Below are positions 26,198 through 35,792 of a DNA stretch of 64,000 nt, piece by piece. The position numbers were made by a program, and so were the translations under genes. Each line of letters starts with the position of its first letter. The stretch's first letter is position 1. The notes below the pieces were generated by a model. That model was not told where the DNA came from, ran no database searches, and was given only the letters and a program-made list of their open reading frames with translations. The DNA is from Bacillus mycoides (GTDB lineage: Bacteria; Bacillota; Bacilli; Bacillales; Bacillaceae_G), in assembly GCF_018742245.1 (NCBI RefSeq), contig NZ_CP036132.1, positions 1,297,001-1,361,000 of the forward strand. The letters run 5' to 3'.

Positions 26198-28456
26198 TTG
26201 AAAAAAAATTATATTAAGGCGCTAGTAGTAGCAACAACATTAGCAATTCCATTTGCTACATACTCTACTCCAGCATTAGCAGCACTAAAAATTGAAGAAA
26301 ACCAGTCAGTAGCAGCGGCTAGTGATCGCACGTATGATACTGAGATTAAAATATATAAGGATCAAAAAGATGAACCATCTATGGTTTCTCAGTACATAAA
26401 AAATCCTAAAGTAGCTATTGAAGACGGGAAAAAAATTGTTACTGTAACGGTACAAGATAGTGATTATTTTCAATATCTTAGAATAGAAGATAGAAACCAA
26501 CCAGGTGTATTTCATGATGTGAAAGTTTTGTCAGAAGATAAGAGGAAAAATGGAACGAAAGTAGTTCAATTTGAAGTTGGCGATTTTGAGAAGAAGCATA
26601 ATATGCAAATGCATATACTTATTCCGGCTATTGGATATAATCATAAATACCAAGTTCAATTTGAAATTAAAGATCCGACTTTAGGCGAGAAAGAAACAGG
26701 GAAACCAGATGATGATTCTAATTCAGGCAATACGGAAACAGATACTCCAGTTGATAGTCAAAACATGATAACAGATAAGAAACTAAGAGAACTTGTTAAT
26801 AAAAAAGTATTTAATAGAAAAGATTTAAATACACCAATTACGAAAGAAGAGTTATTACAAGTAAATGATTTGTTTTTAAATACGAATGAGATTCTTGATT
26901 ATAGTGCATTAAAATATATGCCAAATTTAAAATCTTTAACAGTTGCGAATGCGAAGATAAAAGATCCGTCGTTCTTTACGAACTTAAAGCAATTGAAACA
27001 TTTGGCTTTACGCGCTAATGAAATTGTAGATGTAACACCACTTGTTAAGATGGATAATTTAGAATCTCTTGATTTAAGTAATAATAAAATTACGAACGTT
27101 GCACCACTAACGGAAATGAAAGATGTAACAAGTTTATATTTAGCAGGAAATCAAATTGAGGATGTAGCACCATTAGCGAAAATGGAACAATTAGATTACT
27201 TGAATGTGGCAAACAATAAAATTTCAAACGTTGCTCCGTTAAGTAAGTTGAAAAATGTAACATACTTATCTTTAGCAGGAAATCAAATTGAAGATATTAC
27301 ACCGCTGTATACGTTACCGTTAAAAGATTTAGTATTAACGCGTAATAAAGTTAAAGATTTATCAGGAATTGATCAATTGAATCAATTACAAGAGTTATGG
27401 ATTGGGAAAAATGAAATAAAAGATGTTACTCCTCTAAGTAAGATGACACAGTTGAAAGTTTTAAACTTACCTAACAATGAGTTAAAGGATATTACTCCAT
27501 TATCAAGTCTAGTAAACTTACAAAAACTTGATTTGGAAGCAAATTACATTTCAGACTTAACACCAGTTAGCAATTTGAAAAAGTTAGTATTTCTAAGTTT
27601 TGTTGCAAATGAAATCCGTGATGTTCGACCAGTTGTAGAGCTAAGTAAAACAGCTTACATCAATGTTCAAAATCAAAAAGTATTTTTAGAGGAAACAGAA
27701 GTAAATAAAGAAGTGAAAGTACCTGTATACGAAAAAGATGGTAAAATCTCTACAAAAATTCGTTTGAAGAGTGAAGGTGGTACGTATAGTAACGATGCAG
27801 TGAAGTGGAGTACACCAGGTGAGAAAGTATATGAATTTGGTGTGAAAGATCCATTTGCGGATACAGGAATCTTCTTCACAGGGTCTGTTATTCAAAATGT
27901 TGTAAATGAAAAAGTAGCGGAAGAAGTAATTGAATTTAAAGATGTGCCAAAGGGCCATTGGTCAGAAGAAGCAATTAACTATTTAGCGAAAGAAAAGTTA
28001 TTTATAGGCTATGGAAATGGGCAATTTGGATTTGGTGACAACATTACTCGCGGGCAAGTAGCACTTCTAATACAAAGGTATTTGAAATTAGAAACTGACT
28101 TAGAACAAAAAACGATGTTTACAGATACGAAAGGAAATATGTATGAAAAGGCTATTGATGCAGTAGTACAAGCTGGAATTATGACAGGATACGGTAATGA
28201 TAAGTTCCGTCCAGATGGAGTATTAACTCGTTATGAAATGTCAGTGGTATTACAAAGGATATTCCAGTTAAAGGCAAATGGAAATAGTGTAGAGAGCTTT
28301 AAAGATGTACCATCTGGTCATTGGGCGGAAGGATATGTGAAAGCTTTAGTGGATAATAAAGTATCAAAAGGTGACGGCAAAGGGAATTTTTCAGGTGATG
28401 ATTTCGTAACACGTGAACAATACGCACAATTTTTGTATAACGCAATAACTAAATAA
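26198..28456 (+). CDS. ilsA: Iron-regulated NEAT / leucine-rich-repeat / SLH surface protein
   Basis: 752 residues from TTG 26198, eight bases after AGGGG; the ATG at 26180 would overlap that site. Order: signal peptide ending PALAALK (about residue 30), a NEAT haem-binding domain (about 40-155, with YNHKYQVQFEI), a Pro/Asp/Ser linker, ten or so 22-residue leucine-rich repeats (about 185-490) of the type L-x-L-x-x-N-x-I-x-D-V-x-P-L, then three SLH domains anchoring it to secondary wall polymer. It matches IlsA of B. cereus, which binds haemoglobin, haem and ferritin. The Fur box upstream agrees. Confidence 0.95.
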   Translation: MKKNYIKALVVATTLAIPFATYSTPALAALKIEENQSVAAASDRTYDTEIKIYKDQKDEPSMVSQYIKNPKVAIEDGKKIVTVTVQDSDYFQYLRIEDRNQPGVFHDVKVLSEDKRKNGTKVVQFEVGDFEKKHNMQMHILIPAIGYNHKYQVQFEIKDPTLGEKETGKPDDDSNSGNTETDTPVDSQNMITDKKLRELVNKKVFNRKDLNTPITKEELLQVNDLFLNTNEILDYSALKYMPNLKSLTVANAKIKDPSFFTNLKQLKHLALRANEIVDVTPLVKMDNLESLDLSNNKITNVAPLTEMKDVTSLYLAGNQIEDVAPLAKMEQLDYLNVANNKISNVAPLSKLKNVTYLSLAGNQIEDITPLYTLPLKDLVLTRNKVKDLSGIDQLNQLQELWIGKNEIKDVTPLSKMTQLKVLNLPNNELKDITPLSSLVNLQKLDLEANYISDLTPVSNLKKLVFLSFVANEIRDVRPVVELSKTAYINVQNQKVFLEETEVNKEVKVPVYEKDGKISTKIRLKSEGGTYSNDAVKWSTPGEKVYEFGVKDPFADTGIFFTGSVIQNVVNEKVAEEVIEFKDVPKGHWSEEAINYLAKEKLFIGYGNGQFGFGDNITRGQVALLIQRYLKLETDLEQKTMFTDTKGNMYEKAIDAVVQAGIMTGYGNDKFRPDGVLTRYEMSVVLQRIFQLKANGNSVESFKDVPSGHWAEGYVKALVDNKVSKGDGKGNFSGDDFVTREQYAQFLYNAITK

Positions 28457-28465
28457 TAAATGAGA

Positions 28466-28508
28466 AAAATACGTTATTCTTTAATAAGAAGAATAACGTA
28501 TTTTTTAT
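28466..28508 (+). terminator. Terminator of ilsA
   Basis: AATACGTTATTCTT / AAGAATAACGTATT stem followed by T run. Confidence 0.85.
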
Positions 28509-28587
28509 ATGTACAAAATCAAGTGAGAAATAGACAGGAGTACTTAGATGTGATATGCCTATTTTTCCGATAGGTACTGAAACCATA

Positions 28588-28616
28588 TTGACAAAAAGGC
28601 ATTCTCGTGTGATAAT
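28588..28616 (+). promoter_or_regulatory. Sigma-A promoter of the MtnB-like gene
   Basis: TTGACA (28588-28593), 17-bp spacer, GATAAT (28611-28616). The 5' leader of about 80 bases shows only a small GGAAT/ATTCC hairpin. Confidence 0.6.
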
Positions 28617-28705
28617 TCAATTAAATTTTTGGAATAATCAAAAAACATTCCTTTTACATAGAAAGGATTTGAACATTATATTAATATTACGCCGGGGGTG
28701 ACGAA

Positions 28706-29335
28706 ATGTTATTTTTTCTGAAGAAATGGAACGAATTAAAAGATGTGAAAGCAGAATTGGCACTTCGCGATTGGTTTTATGGTACAAAAATTAGTTTATC
28801 GATGTGTACGTCAAAAGAGCCATTAACATTTTTAGTGAATGTAGAGGGAAGAGATAAAGGGGTATTTTCTGAAGAAGATTTTATTGTCGTAAATTGCATG
28901 TGTGAGCCAGTATTTGAAAACGAAGAAAAACCAGCTATAGAGTCATTTATGCATGCGGATATTTATAAAAAAAGTAGTGCAGAATGTATTTTACAAGTGC
29001 AAACTGTAGATAGTCATTTAATGTCAGAGCTATATGGGAAAGAAGGAGAAGTAACATTCGAAAAACGCAGTGTGGAACGTGTTTTTGGAAAAGAAGGTAT
29101 TACAGAAATGACAATACCAATTGTAGAAGATGAAAAAAAATTCGCTGATTTATTAGAAAGTAATGTTCCGAATTTTATTGAAGGTGGCGGAGTAGTACTT
29201 GTTCATAATTACGGAATGATCGTGTGGGGGAAAACCCCAGAAGAAGCGAAAAAATGGTTGGAAGGTATAGAGTATTTAATGAACTATCACGTAAAGCTTT
29301 TAATGATAAAAGGGGCAAAGAGCTCTGTTATATAA
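28706..29335 (+). CDS. Class II aldolase/adducin-family protein resembling MtnB but lacking zinc ligands
   Basis: 209 residues, the length of methylthioribulose-1-phosphate dehydratase MtnB, and colinear with it: LKKWNELKDVKAEL, EPLTFLVNVEGRDK, AECILQVQTVDSHL, VVLVHNYGMIVWGKT. In MtnB the zinc-binding His-x-His lies in a VLHVHT segment; here it reads ILQVQT, both His replaced by Gln. The later NHG motif reads NYG. Therefore the metal-dependent dehydratase reaction is unlikely, and the protein may be a pseudoenzyme or regulator. RBS GGGGGTG before ATG. A proper mtnB is presumably elsewhere. Confidence 0.8.
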   Translation: MLFFLKKWNELKDVKAELALRDWFYGTKISLSMCTSKEPLTFLVNVEGRDKGVFSEEDFIVVNCMCEPVFENEEKPAIESFMHADIYKKSSAECILQVQTVDSHLMSELYGKEGEVTFEKRSVERVFGKEGITEMTIPIVEDEKKFADLLESNVPNFIEGGGVVLVHNYGMIVWGKTPEEAKKWLEGIEYLMNYHVKLLMIKGAKSSVI

Positions 29336-29461
29336 AAATGTATTCACAGTGGTTACCATTCCATAAACAAATGAAAGCGTTTTAAAAATAATTTTACTCA
29401 TAAAATATAGGTCTCCTTATTATATATAGATTACATGTTGACATGTAAGGAGGAACATATT

Positions 29462-30085
29462 TTGCGAGTTAAATATCATTTTCTGCCAAAACAGCAGGTG
29501 ACATTTTGCAAAACGAATGATTCTGGTGAAAAGGCGTTACAAATTATGAATGAAACGGGATTTCGCGCAATCCCTGTATTAGCAGAAAATGAGAAGGAAT
29601 TCACGGGGATTATTTATAAAGTAGATCTGTTAGAAAAGAAGTGTAATAGCAGATTAGAGGATGTAAGTACAGAAGATGTACTGGAAAATCCAAATTCGTT
29701 TATTTTTGAAAAGGATTCTTTTTTTAGAGCTTTTTACGTTATCCGTCGTCTCCCGTTTTTAGCGGTTTTAAATGAGTATAATGAATTTGTCGGCATTTTA
29801 ACACACTCTAATGTATTTGATGTTATTGAGGATTCGTTCGGTATGCGGACGGGTGGTTATATATTAACAATTGCAACACAAGATTGTAAGGGAACAATTA
29901 AAGAGCTTGGGACATTATTAAAAGCATATAATATCGGTGGACTGTTTACGCTTGATAACGGTGATCAATATATTCGCCGTGTTATCGTAAATATATCGGA
30001 TGAGTTAAATGAAAAAAAATTAAAGCAATTAATTGAAAAGATAGAGAAAAAGGGATTTAGGGTGAGTCATGTAGATTATATTTAA
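29462..30085 (+). CDS. CBS-ACT domain protein (AcuB/CbpA-like), candidate c-di-AMP binder
   Basis: 207 residues from TTG 29462, eight bases after AAGGAGG (an ATG at 29435 lies before that site). Two CBS motifs (about 15-65 and 70-125: FRAIPVLAENEKEFTGIIY; LPFLAVLNEYNEFVGILTHSNV) followed by a C-terminal ACT domain (ILTIATQDCKGTIKELGTLL). This architecture is found in AcuB and in the Listeria c-di-AMP-binding protein CbpA. Ligand not proven by sequence. Confidence 0.8.
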   Translation: MRVKYHFLPKQQVTFCKTNDSGEKALQIMNETGFRAIPVLAENEKEFTGIIYKVDLLEKKCNSRLEDVSTEDVLENPNSFIFEKDSFFRAFYVIRRLPFLAVLNEYNEFVGILTHSNVFDVIEDSFGMRTGGYILTIATQDCKGTIKELGTLLKAYNIGGLFTLDNGDQYIRRVIVNISDELNEKKLKQLIEKIEKKGFRVSHVDYI

Positions 30086-30087
30086 GT

Positions 30088-30134
30088 TAAACAAGGTACC
30101 TATCTGCTACATGTAGATAGGTACCTTGTTTAGT
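30088..30134. terminator. Bidirectional terminator
   Basis: AACAAGGTACCTATCT / AGATAGGTACCTTGTT, a perfect 16-bp stem, between convergent genes. Confidence 0.85.
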
Positions 30135-30148
30135 GTGAGAAATGAATC

Positions 30149-30919
30149 TTATTTTGAAACAGAAGGTGGAGACAATGCTAAATCAGATAAAAAAATAAAG
30201 TCTGCATGCTCACGAATTTTAGGAATAGAAGTTTCTATAACACGTGATGTAATTTCACCTGGAGCCCCAACGTGTCCGATAGCTACCATAATGGGTTTGT
30301 CTTGGATTTTTTTTATGAGTAATTGTGCTTGTTTTGAAATGTGACTTACCGTATATACATCATCAAAAAATAATTGGTTTTCAATAATAGGCACGCCTAA
30401 TTCTTTCCCGATTTTTGGGACAACACTATTAGGGTTTGTTTTACTATCTAAATAAAATAAACCGTGTTTTTTACAGGCAGAAAGTATAAGACGTACAATC
30501 CTTTCATCAGCGGTTACTTTTGATCCCATATGATTGTTCATACCTATTGCATGAGGTATTTCTTGAATTGCTTGTTCGAGTCGGTTGTTTATTTCTTCAT
30601 CGCTTAAATCTGTTGTAATCGCTTTTGGTCCAAGCCACTCTTTTTTTCCTCTAATTGGTTCCATTGGCATATGTATAATAACTTCATGCCCTTTTTTATG
30701 GGCAGCTATTGCATCTTGTTTAGTAGAAGGAAGAAATGGCATAACAGCAACAGTGAGTGGAATAGGAAGTGATAACATCTTATCTGTGCCTTTCATATTA
30801 TTGCCGAAATCATCGATGACAATAGCAACCTTATTCGTATGAGCATTTGCTTGAATAGGAAATAGGAAGAAGGGTATGAACAAGGTGAAGACGAGAAATG
30901 TAATAGTATATTTACGCAT
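30149..30919 (-). CDS. Secreted divergent polysaccharide deacetylase family protein (YibQ-like)
   Basis: 256 residues with an N-terminal signal peptide ending at PIQANA (about 26). Then VAIVIDDFGNNMKGT, VIIHMPMEP, GMNNHMGSK and YLDSKTN, typical of the divergent polysaccharide deacetylase group (NodB-like barrel). Metal-binding Asp and His are present. Likely acts on cell-wall polysaccharide outside the membrane; substrate unknown. RBS AAAGGAAA. Confidence 0.85.
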   Translation of the reverse strand: MRKYTITFLVFTLFIPFFLFPIQANAHTNKVAIVIDDFGNNMKGTDKMLSLPIPLTVAVMPFLPSTKQDAIAAHKKGHEVIIHMPMEPIRGKKEWLGPKAITTDLSDEEINNRLEQAIQEIPHAIGMNNHMGSKVTADERIVRLILSACKKHGLFYLDSKTNPNSVVPKIGKELGVPIIENQLFFDDVYTVSHISKQAQLLIKKIQDKPIMVAIGHVGAPGEITSRVIETSIPKIREHADFIFLSDLALSPPSVSK

Positions 30920-30938
30920 ATAAATATTTCCTTTCTAT

Positions 30939-31096
30939 TTTATTCCGCTATTTGCGGGCAGTAAGACTCCCACCTCAAAATTCGGCTGGAGCAAAGAAGT
31001 TAGGTGGGGGATCCACTGCCCGTAAACGCCCGATTGGTGAGGACTAATAGTCAGTGGGGATGAACAAAACCTCTACTGATTAAAGTTTCACTTTAT
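30939..31096 (+). repeat. bcr1 repeat, full-length copy A
   Basis: About 155 bp starting TTATTCCGCTATTTGCGGGC and ending AAAGTTTCACTTTAT, with internal complementary blocks (CTCCCACCT / AGGTGGGGG; GGGCAGT / ACTGCCC; CAGTGGGG / CCTCTACTG). Bounded by TTTAT on both sides, the duplication reported for bcr1, a mobile repeat of the B. cereus group. It lies upstream of the deacetylase gene, on the opposite strand. Confidence 0.9.
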
Positions 31097-31157
31097 CAAT
31101 CATCATTATGTTTTGCGTTTTTATATAAATTAAACAAAAAATGTCGAAGAAAAGTAT

Positions 31158-31292
31158 ATGGAAAATAGGGAATCCGCAGTTTACTTGGTATTTGCTAAAA
31201 AAGAAGATGAAAAAAATGTCTATTATTGCGAATGTATTTACAAAGATAGAATAATTTGTAATAATTCTCAAAGTGAGGGTAAAGATTTGTAA
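31158..31292 (+). CDS. Small open frame or gene remnant (44 aa) after bcr1 copy A
   Basis: Reads MENRESAVYLVFAKKEDEKN and continues with a Cys/Tyr-rich part. The frame stays open for several codons before the ATG, there is only a weak AG-rich upstream site, and it lies directly downstream of a bcr1 insertion, so it may be the 3' end of a decayed gene. Nothing else is visible in 31097-31397. Confidence 0.25.
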   Translation: MENRESAVYLVFAKKEDEKNVYYCECIYKDRIICNNSQSEGKDL

Positions 31293-31409
31293 ATTACAGG
31301 GGGAAAATGTTAAAATTTCTGATTCTTCAAATTCAAATAGGATTAAGTGTTTAAAGGGCTAAAGTAGAAGAGACGTTGAGAGTATGGAAGAAAAATAAGG
31401 GGGATATGG

Positions 31410-31691
31410 ATGTTTACTGTAAAAAGGAAGTACACATTAGAAAAGCTTTCGCATGATATTCATATGAAACGTGAAGAAATGATTCATTTAGGATTAACAA
31501 GTGGATTAAATAGTATGGAGACAATTCAAGTTAGTCAAGAATTGGACAAGCTTATCGTACAGTATCAGCGTTACAAAGAAAAACAAACACCGAAATGGTT
31601 TTCAATTATAAAGGTTCCTATTTTTCAAATTGGGTATGAAGGGAAATCGAGCAATTTTTGGAGAATGTTTGTGGCTGGTTTTATGAAATAA
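31410..31691 (+). CDS. Spo0E-like aspartyl-phosphate phosphatase
   Basis: 93 residues. The Spo0E-family signature Ser-x-x-Leu-Asp is present in VSQELDKLIVQYQ, preceded by the helix EKLSHDIHMKREEMIHLGL. These helical-hairpin proteins dephosphorylate Spo0A~P and delay sporulation. It is longer than most, with a C-terminal extension after residue 60. It lies tail-to-tail with a KinD-like kinase, as spo0E and kinD are close in B. subtilis. RBS AAGGGGG. Confidence 0.85.
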   Translation: MFTVKRKYTLEKLSHDIHMKREEMIHLGLTSGLNSMETIQVSQELDKLIVQYQRYKEKQTPKWFSIIKVPIFQIGYEGKSSNFWRMFVAGFMK

Positions 31692-31720
31692 GTATAATTA
31701 CCCTTTTAGGATAAGGATAA

Positions 31721-33217
31721 TTATACTATGTGTAATGGAATCTCTATATGAACTGTCGTTCCTTTGTTTTCTTTACTATCAATAAATATATGCCCGTTGT
31801 ACATCTCTATAATTCGTTTACATATGACAAGCCCAAGACCTGTTCCAGTATCTTTATTAGTAAAGAACGGATGAAAGAGGTGTTTTTGAATATGTTTTGG
31901 AATCCCTTTTCCAGTATCAATAATTTGCAATTGTGCATGTTTTTCATTGTTTGTTACTACAATGGTTAATGTATCACCAGAAGTCATAGCTTCAATTGCA
32001 TTTTTTGTAATGTTTAAAACCACTTGTTTCATATGGTCTTTTGAGCAACGTATATGAACAGGGTGGTCTGGCACATGTAAATGGAATATAATATTATGCA
32101 AATTCGCCTCGGATTGAATAATTAATGCTACCTCATTAAGAATCGTTCTTACATCATATGTTTGTTCAATGATAGCAGTTGGCTTTCCAAGAATAAGAAA
32201 TTCGCTTACAATTTCATTAATACGTTCTATTTCTTGTTCAATCACTGAAAAATAAAACTGATCCTGTTCATCTTTATATTTTTCTTTTAACAGAGCAACG
32301 AGTCCTTTAATTCCAGTGAGAGGGTTACGGATTTCATGGGCTGTACTAGCTGCAAAAGTTCCAACCAATTCAATTTTTTGCAGTTCATTTTGTTGTCTTT
32401 CTAGTTTTGTTTGACGTTTTAATAACATATATTGAGCAAGTAAAAATAAAATAGACAGTAAAAATAAAGTAGCTATACACTCTATTGAAACCCACTGGTA
32501 TAAAGTTTTTTGATGAATAGGTAACGGAGAAACAGAGACTTTCCAATTTAATCTTTGGAGTGGGGTAGTAAGCATATTAGAATGCCCATCGCTTGTTTCG
32601 TTATTATCATCGGTTAGAAAAACTACATCATGTTTATCAGTCACTTCGAAATGATATTGTGGTTTAATAGCATTTAAAGAATATGAAATGTAGTCGAAGC
32701 GTAGACTTGCTAATAATAAGCCTGAGAGTTCCTTTTGCCTATTAAATATTGGCGAGGCAATCATAATAGCTTGATGTCCAAGAACGCGATCTGTAATAAC
32801 TGATGATACAGTTGTTTTCTTAGATTGCAATGCATCTTGGATGTATTGGCGGTCAGAAACGTCAATAGGCGGCGAATCGCCTTCGGATGCGATTGTAATC
32901 ATCCCATCTGTCGTAGCGTAATATAGACCGGAAAAACGTTCATCATTTCCATCCGTATCATGTACAATCTGTTTAATCCCATTGATGTTTCCAGTTTCGG
33001 TCCCTACGACTTTTGCGAGCATTTCTAAGGCAGATATAGCTTCACCAAGGTGATGGTCTAAATAGTCTCTATATAGGAAGAGAACAGTGTGAGCAGATAG
33101 TTTGTTTGCCTGTTTCATTTGATAAGTGTGATACGAAAAAAATGTGGCACCAATCCCTATCGTTGGCAATATAACAAGCAGTATGTAAAAAACTATGCTT
33201 TGTAATTTGACTTTCAA
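31721..33217 (-). CDS. kinD: Sensor histidine kinase, KinD-like (sporulation phosphorelay)
   Basis: 498 residues from TTG 33217, eight bases after AAGGAG; the ATG at 33247 overlaps that site. TM1 about 5-30, extracellular dCache-type sensor about 35-235 (VSDRQYIQDAL), TM2 about 245-270, then HisKA with phospho-acceptor His in STAHEIRNPLTG, N box NITKNAIEAM, G1 DTGKGIP and G2 GTGLGLVICK. No response regulator is adjacent, as for kinases feeding Spo0F. Size, domain order and neighbours (Spo0E-like, MhqR-like) match KinD. Confidence 0.85.
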   Translation of the reverse strand: MKVKLQSIVFYILLVILPTIGIGATFFSYHTYQMKQANKLSAHTVLFLYRDYLDHHLGEAISALEMLAKVVGTETGNINGIKQIVHDTDGNDERFSGLYYATTDGMITIASEGDSPPIDVSDRQYIQDALQSKKTTVSSVITDRVLGHQAIMIASPIFNRQKELSGLLLASLRFDYISYSLNAIKPQYHFEVTDKHDVVFLTDDNNETSDGHSNMLTTPLQRLNWKVSVSPLPIHQKTLYQWVSIECIATLFLLSILFLLAQYMLLKRQTKLERQQNELQKIELVGTFAASTAHEIRNPLTGIKGLVALLKEKYKDEQDQFYFSVIEQEIERINEIVSEFLILGKPTAIIEQTYDVRTILNEVALIIQSEANLHNIIFHLHVPDHPVHIRCSKDHMKQVVLNITKNAIEAMTSGDTLTIVVTNNEKHAQLQIIDTGKGIPKHIQKHLFHPFFTNKDTGTGLGLVICKRIIEMYNGHIFIDSKENKGTTVHIEIPLHIV

Positions 33218-33411
33218 ATTTGGTACTCCTTCTTTTTTTATTATCATTATATATAAACTATGTTAAAATTGTCATGTTTTTATTCAAGAATCATTTGCAT
33301 TACATTAGGGAAAGGAAAAAGGATGAGTGAATATTCATTCGGCAGTTGTAATGAAGTGCTACGTTGCTTTTCTTTTTGTTGCGGAGAATTTAAGTGAAGG
33401 GTTGAAATGGT

Positions 33412-33858
33412 ATGACATCAAACAATGAGCGAGAAGACATTTCTCAATCTTTAAAAGTATTTATTGCATTATCCCGTGTACATCGTTCTGTTATGGATAC
33501 TACAAATAAATCCATACAAAGTAACGGATTAAATCCAACTGAGTTTGCTGTATTAGAATTACTATATCATAAAGGAGGCCAACCACTTCAGCAAATCGGT
33601 GAGCGTATTTTAATAGCTAGTGGCAGCATTACATACGTTGTAGATAAGCTAGAGAAAAAAGGGCTTGTAAAACGAATTCCATGCCCAAATGATAGGCGTG
33701 TTATTTATGCGCAATTAACGGAGTCTGGAGAGAGCTTTATTGCTTCTATTTTTCCAGGTCATGAGCAAGTTATACATCAGTCTTTTGAAATGTTAACGAA
33801 GGATGAGAAGGATGAATTACTTGATCTATTAAAAAAAATTGGAAAGTATGAAAAATGA
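33412..33858 (+). CDS. mhqR: MarR-family regulator, MhqR-like
   Basis: 148 residues. LNPTEFAVLELLYHKGGQPLQ, recognition helix SGSITYVVDKLEKKGL and wing CPNDRRVIYAQLTESG. Very similar to my memory of B. subtilis MhqR (YkvE), the repressor of quinone and azo-stress genes, which also lies beside kinD. No quinone-detoxification gene is adjacent, so the target is elsewhere. Divergent from kinD. Confidence 0.8.
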   Translation: MTSNNEREDISQSLKVFIALSRVHRSVMDTTNKSIQSNGLNPTEFAVLELLYHKGGQPLQQIGERILIASGSITYVVDKLEKKGLVKRIPCPNDRRVIYAQLTESGESFIASIFPGHEQVIHQSFEMLTKDEKDELLDLLKKIGKYEK

Positions 33859-34018
33859 TGATATGTTCCAAAGAAGCTTTGGATAAAGAAATCCAAGGCT
33901 TTTTTGTGTGCATATATTCATGACATCATCTACCGCATTTTGCTGAAGAATAAGAGGAGATTTGTAAGTAAGCATTGAATTATAGTAATGATGCATATAA
34001 TGGAGAGGGGGCTCGTTC

Positions 34019-35713
34019 ATGTCATTTAAAGACTATGAATATAAACGGCCAAATATTGAAGAATTAAAAGAGAAGTTTATTGTTGCTTTAGAAAAGTTCG
34101 ATAAGGCAAAAACGCTTGAAGAACAACAACAAGTAATTAATTCAATTAATGAAATTCGTAATGATTTTGGTACAATGGGGAACCTTTGTTACATTCGCCA
34201 TTCTGTTGATACGACAGATGCTTTTTATAAGGAAGAGCAAGATTTCTTTGATGAATACTCACCAGTTGTGCAAGGTTATGGAACAAAATATTATAAGGCG
34301 TTAATTAATTCTCCATTCCGTGAAGAATTAGAAGCGTATTATGGAAAGCAATTATTTGCTCTAGCTGAATGTGATTTAAAAACATATTCAGATGAAGTAG
34401 TGAAAGATTTACAATTAGAGAATAAATTGTCTTCACAATATACACAGTTATTAGCATCTGCAAAAATTGACTTTGCAGGAGAAGAAAGAACGTTATCGCA
34501 ACTTATTCCGTTTATGCAAGGAAAAGAAAGAAGCGAACGTAAAGCAGCAAGTGAAGCATACTACGGATTTTTAGCTGAGAATGAGGAAGAGTTAGATCGT
34601 ATTTATGATGAGCTTGTTAAAGTGAGAACGAAAATCGCAAAAACACTTGGTTTTAAAAACTTTGTTGAATTAGGATATGCAAGAATGTATCGGACAGATT
34701 ATAACGCTGAAATGGTAGCGAACTATCGTCAGCAAGTATTAGATTATATCGTTCCGGTTGCAACAGAGTTAAGAAATAGACAAAAAGCACGCATTGGTGT
34801 AGAAAAGCTCGCTTATTATGATGAAAACTTTGAGTTTGCTACAGGTAATCCAACTCCAAAAGGCGATGCCGATTGGATTATTAATCACGGGAAAACGATG
34901 TATAAAGAATTATCAGCTGAAACAGATGAATTTTTTAATTTCATGCTAGATAATGATTTATTAGATTTAGTTGCGAAAAAAGGAAAAGCTGGTGGTGGAT
35001 ATTGTACATATATCGAGAATTATAAAGCGCCATTCATCTTCTCAAACTTTAATGGAACGTCTGGTGATATTGATGTATTAACACATGAAGCTGGTCATGC
35101 TTTCCAAGTATATGAAAGTCGTAAGTATGAAATTCCAGAATATAATTGGCCAACATATGAAGCGTGTGAAATCCATTCAATGAGTATGGAATTCTTTACA
35201 TGGCCATGGATGAAGTTATTCTTTGAAGAAGATGCGGATAAATATTACTTCTCACACTTAAGTTCAGCACTTCTATTTTTACCGTACGGTGTATCTGTAG
35301 ATGAATATCAACATTATGTATATGAAAATCCAGAAGCATCGCCAGCAGAACGTAAGTCAGCATGGCGTAACATAGAGAAGAAGTATTTACCACATCGTGA
35401 TTATGAAGATAATGATTATTTAGAGCGTGGTGGTTTCTGGCAACGTCAAGGCCATATTTATAGCTCACCGTTCTATTATATTGACTACACGTTAGCTCAA
35501 ATTTGTGCACTGCAATTTTGGAAACGTGCAAGAGATAATAGACAAGAGGCTTGGGAAGATTATGTGAATCTTTGTCAGCAAGGTGGAAGTAAATCATTCT
35601 TAGAATTAGTAGAAGTTGCAAATTTAACATCACCATTCGCTGAAGGGTGTGTAAAAAGTGTAATTACAGAAATTGAAGAGTGGTTACGTGCTGTTGACGA
35701 CACAAAATTGTAA
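34019..35713 (+). CDS. M3-family oligoendopeptidase (PepF-like)
   Basis: 564 residues. Zinc site DVLTHEAGHAFQVY (His-Glu-x-x-His) with downstream Glu in EACEIHSMSMEFF. N-terminal helical region typical of M3 oligoendopeptidases. Cytosolic, cleaves medium-size peptides. RBS GGAGAGGGGG. Monocistronic, with a hairpin 80 bp downstream. Confidence 0.93.
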   Translation: MSFKDYEYKRPNIEELKEKFIVALEKFDKAKTLEEQQQVINSINEIRNDFGTMGNLCYIRHSVDTTDAFYKEEQDFFDEYSPVVQGYGTKYYKALINSPFREELEAYYGKQLFALAECDLKTYSDEVVKDLQLENKLSSQYTQLLASAKIDFAGEERTLSQLIPFMQGKERSERKAASEAYYGFLAENEEELDRIYDELVKVRTKIAKTLGFKNFVELGYARMYRTDYNAEMVANYRQQVLDYIVPVATELRNRQKARIGVEKLAYYDENFEFATGNPTPKGDADWIINHGKTMYKELSAETDEFFNFMLDNDLLDLVAKKGKAGGGYCTYIENYKAPFIFSNFNGTSGDIDVLTHEAGHAFQVYESRKYEIPEYNWPTYEACEIHSMSMEFFTWPWMKLFFEEDADKYYFSHLSSALLFLPYGVSVDEYQHYVYENPEASPAERKSAWRNIEKKYLPHRDYEDNDYLERGGFWQRQGHIYSSPFYYIDYTLAQICALQFWKRARDNRQEAWEDYVNLCQQGGSKSFLELVEVANLTSPFAEGCVKSVITEIEEWLRAVDDTKL

Positions 35714-35792
35714 AAAACATGCACTTTTTTCACATGTTTAACATCGACATAATGGAAAAATGATGAGATAATAAAAGAAAATTCAGAATTAT

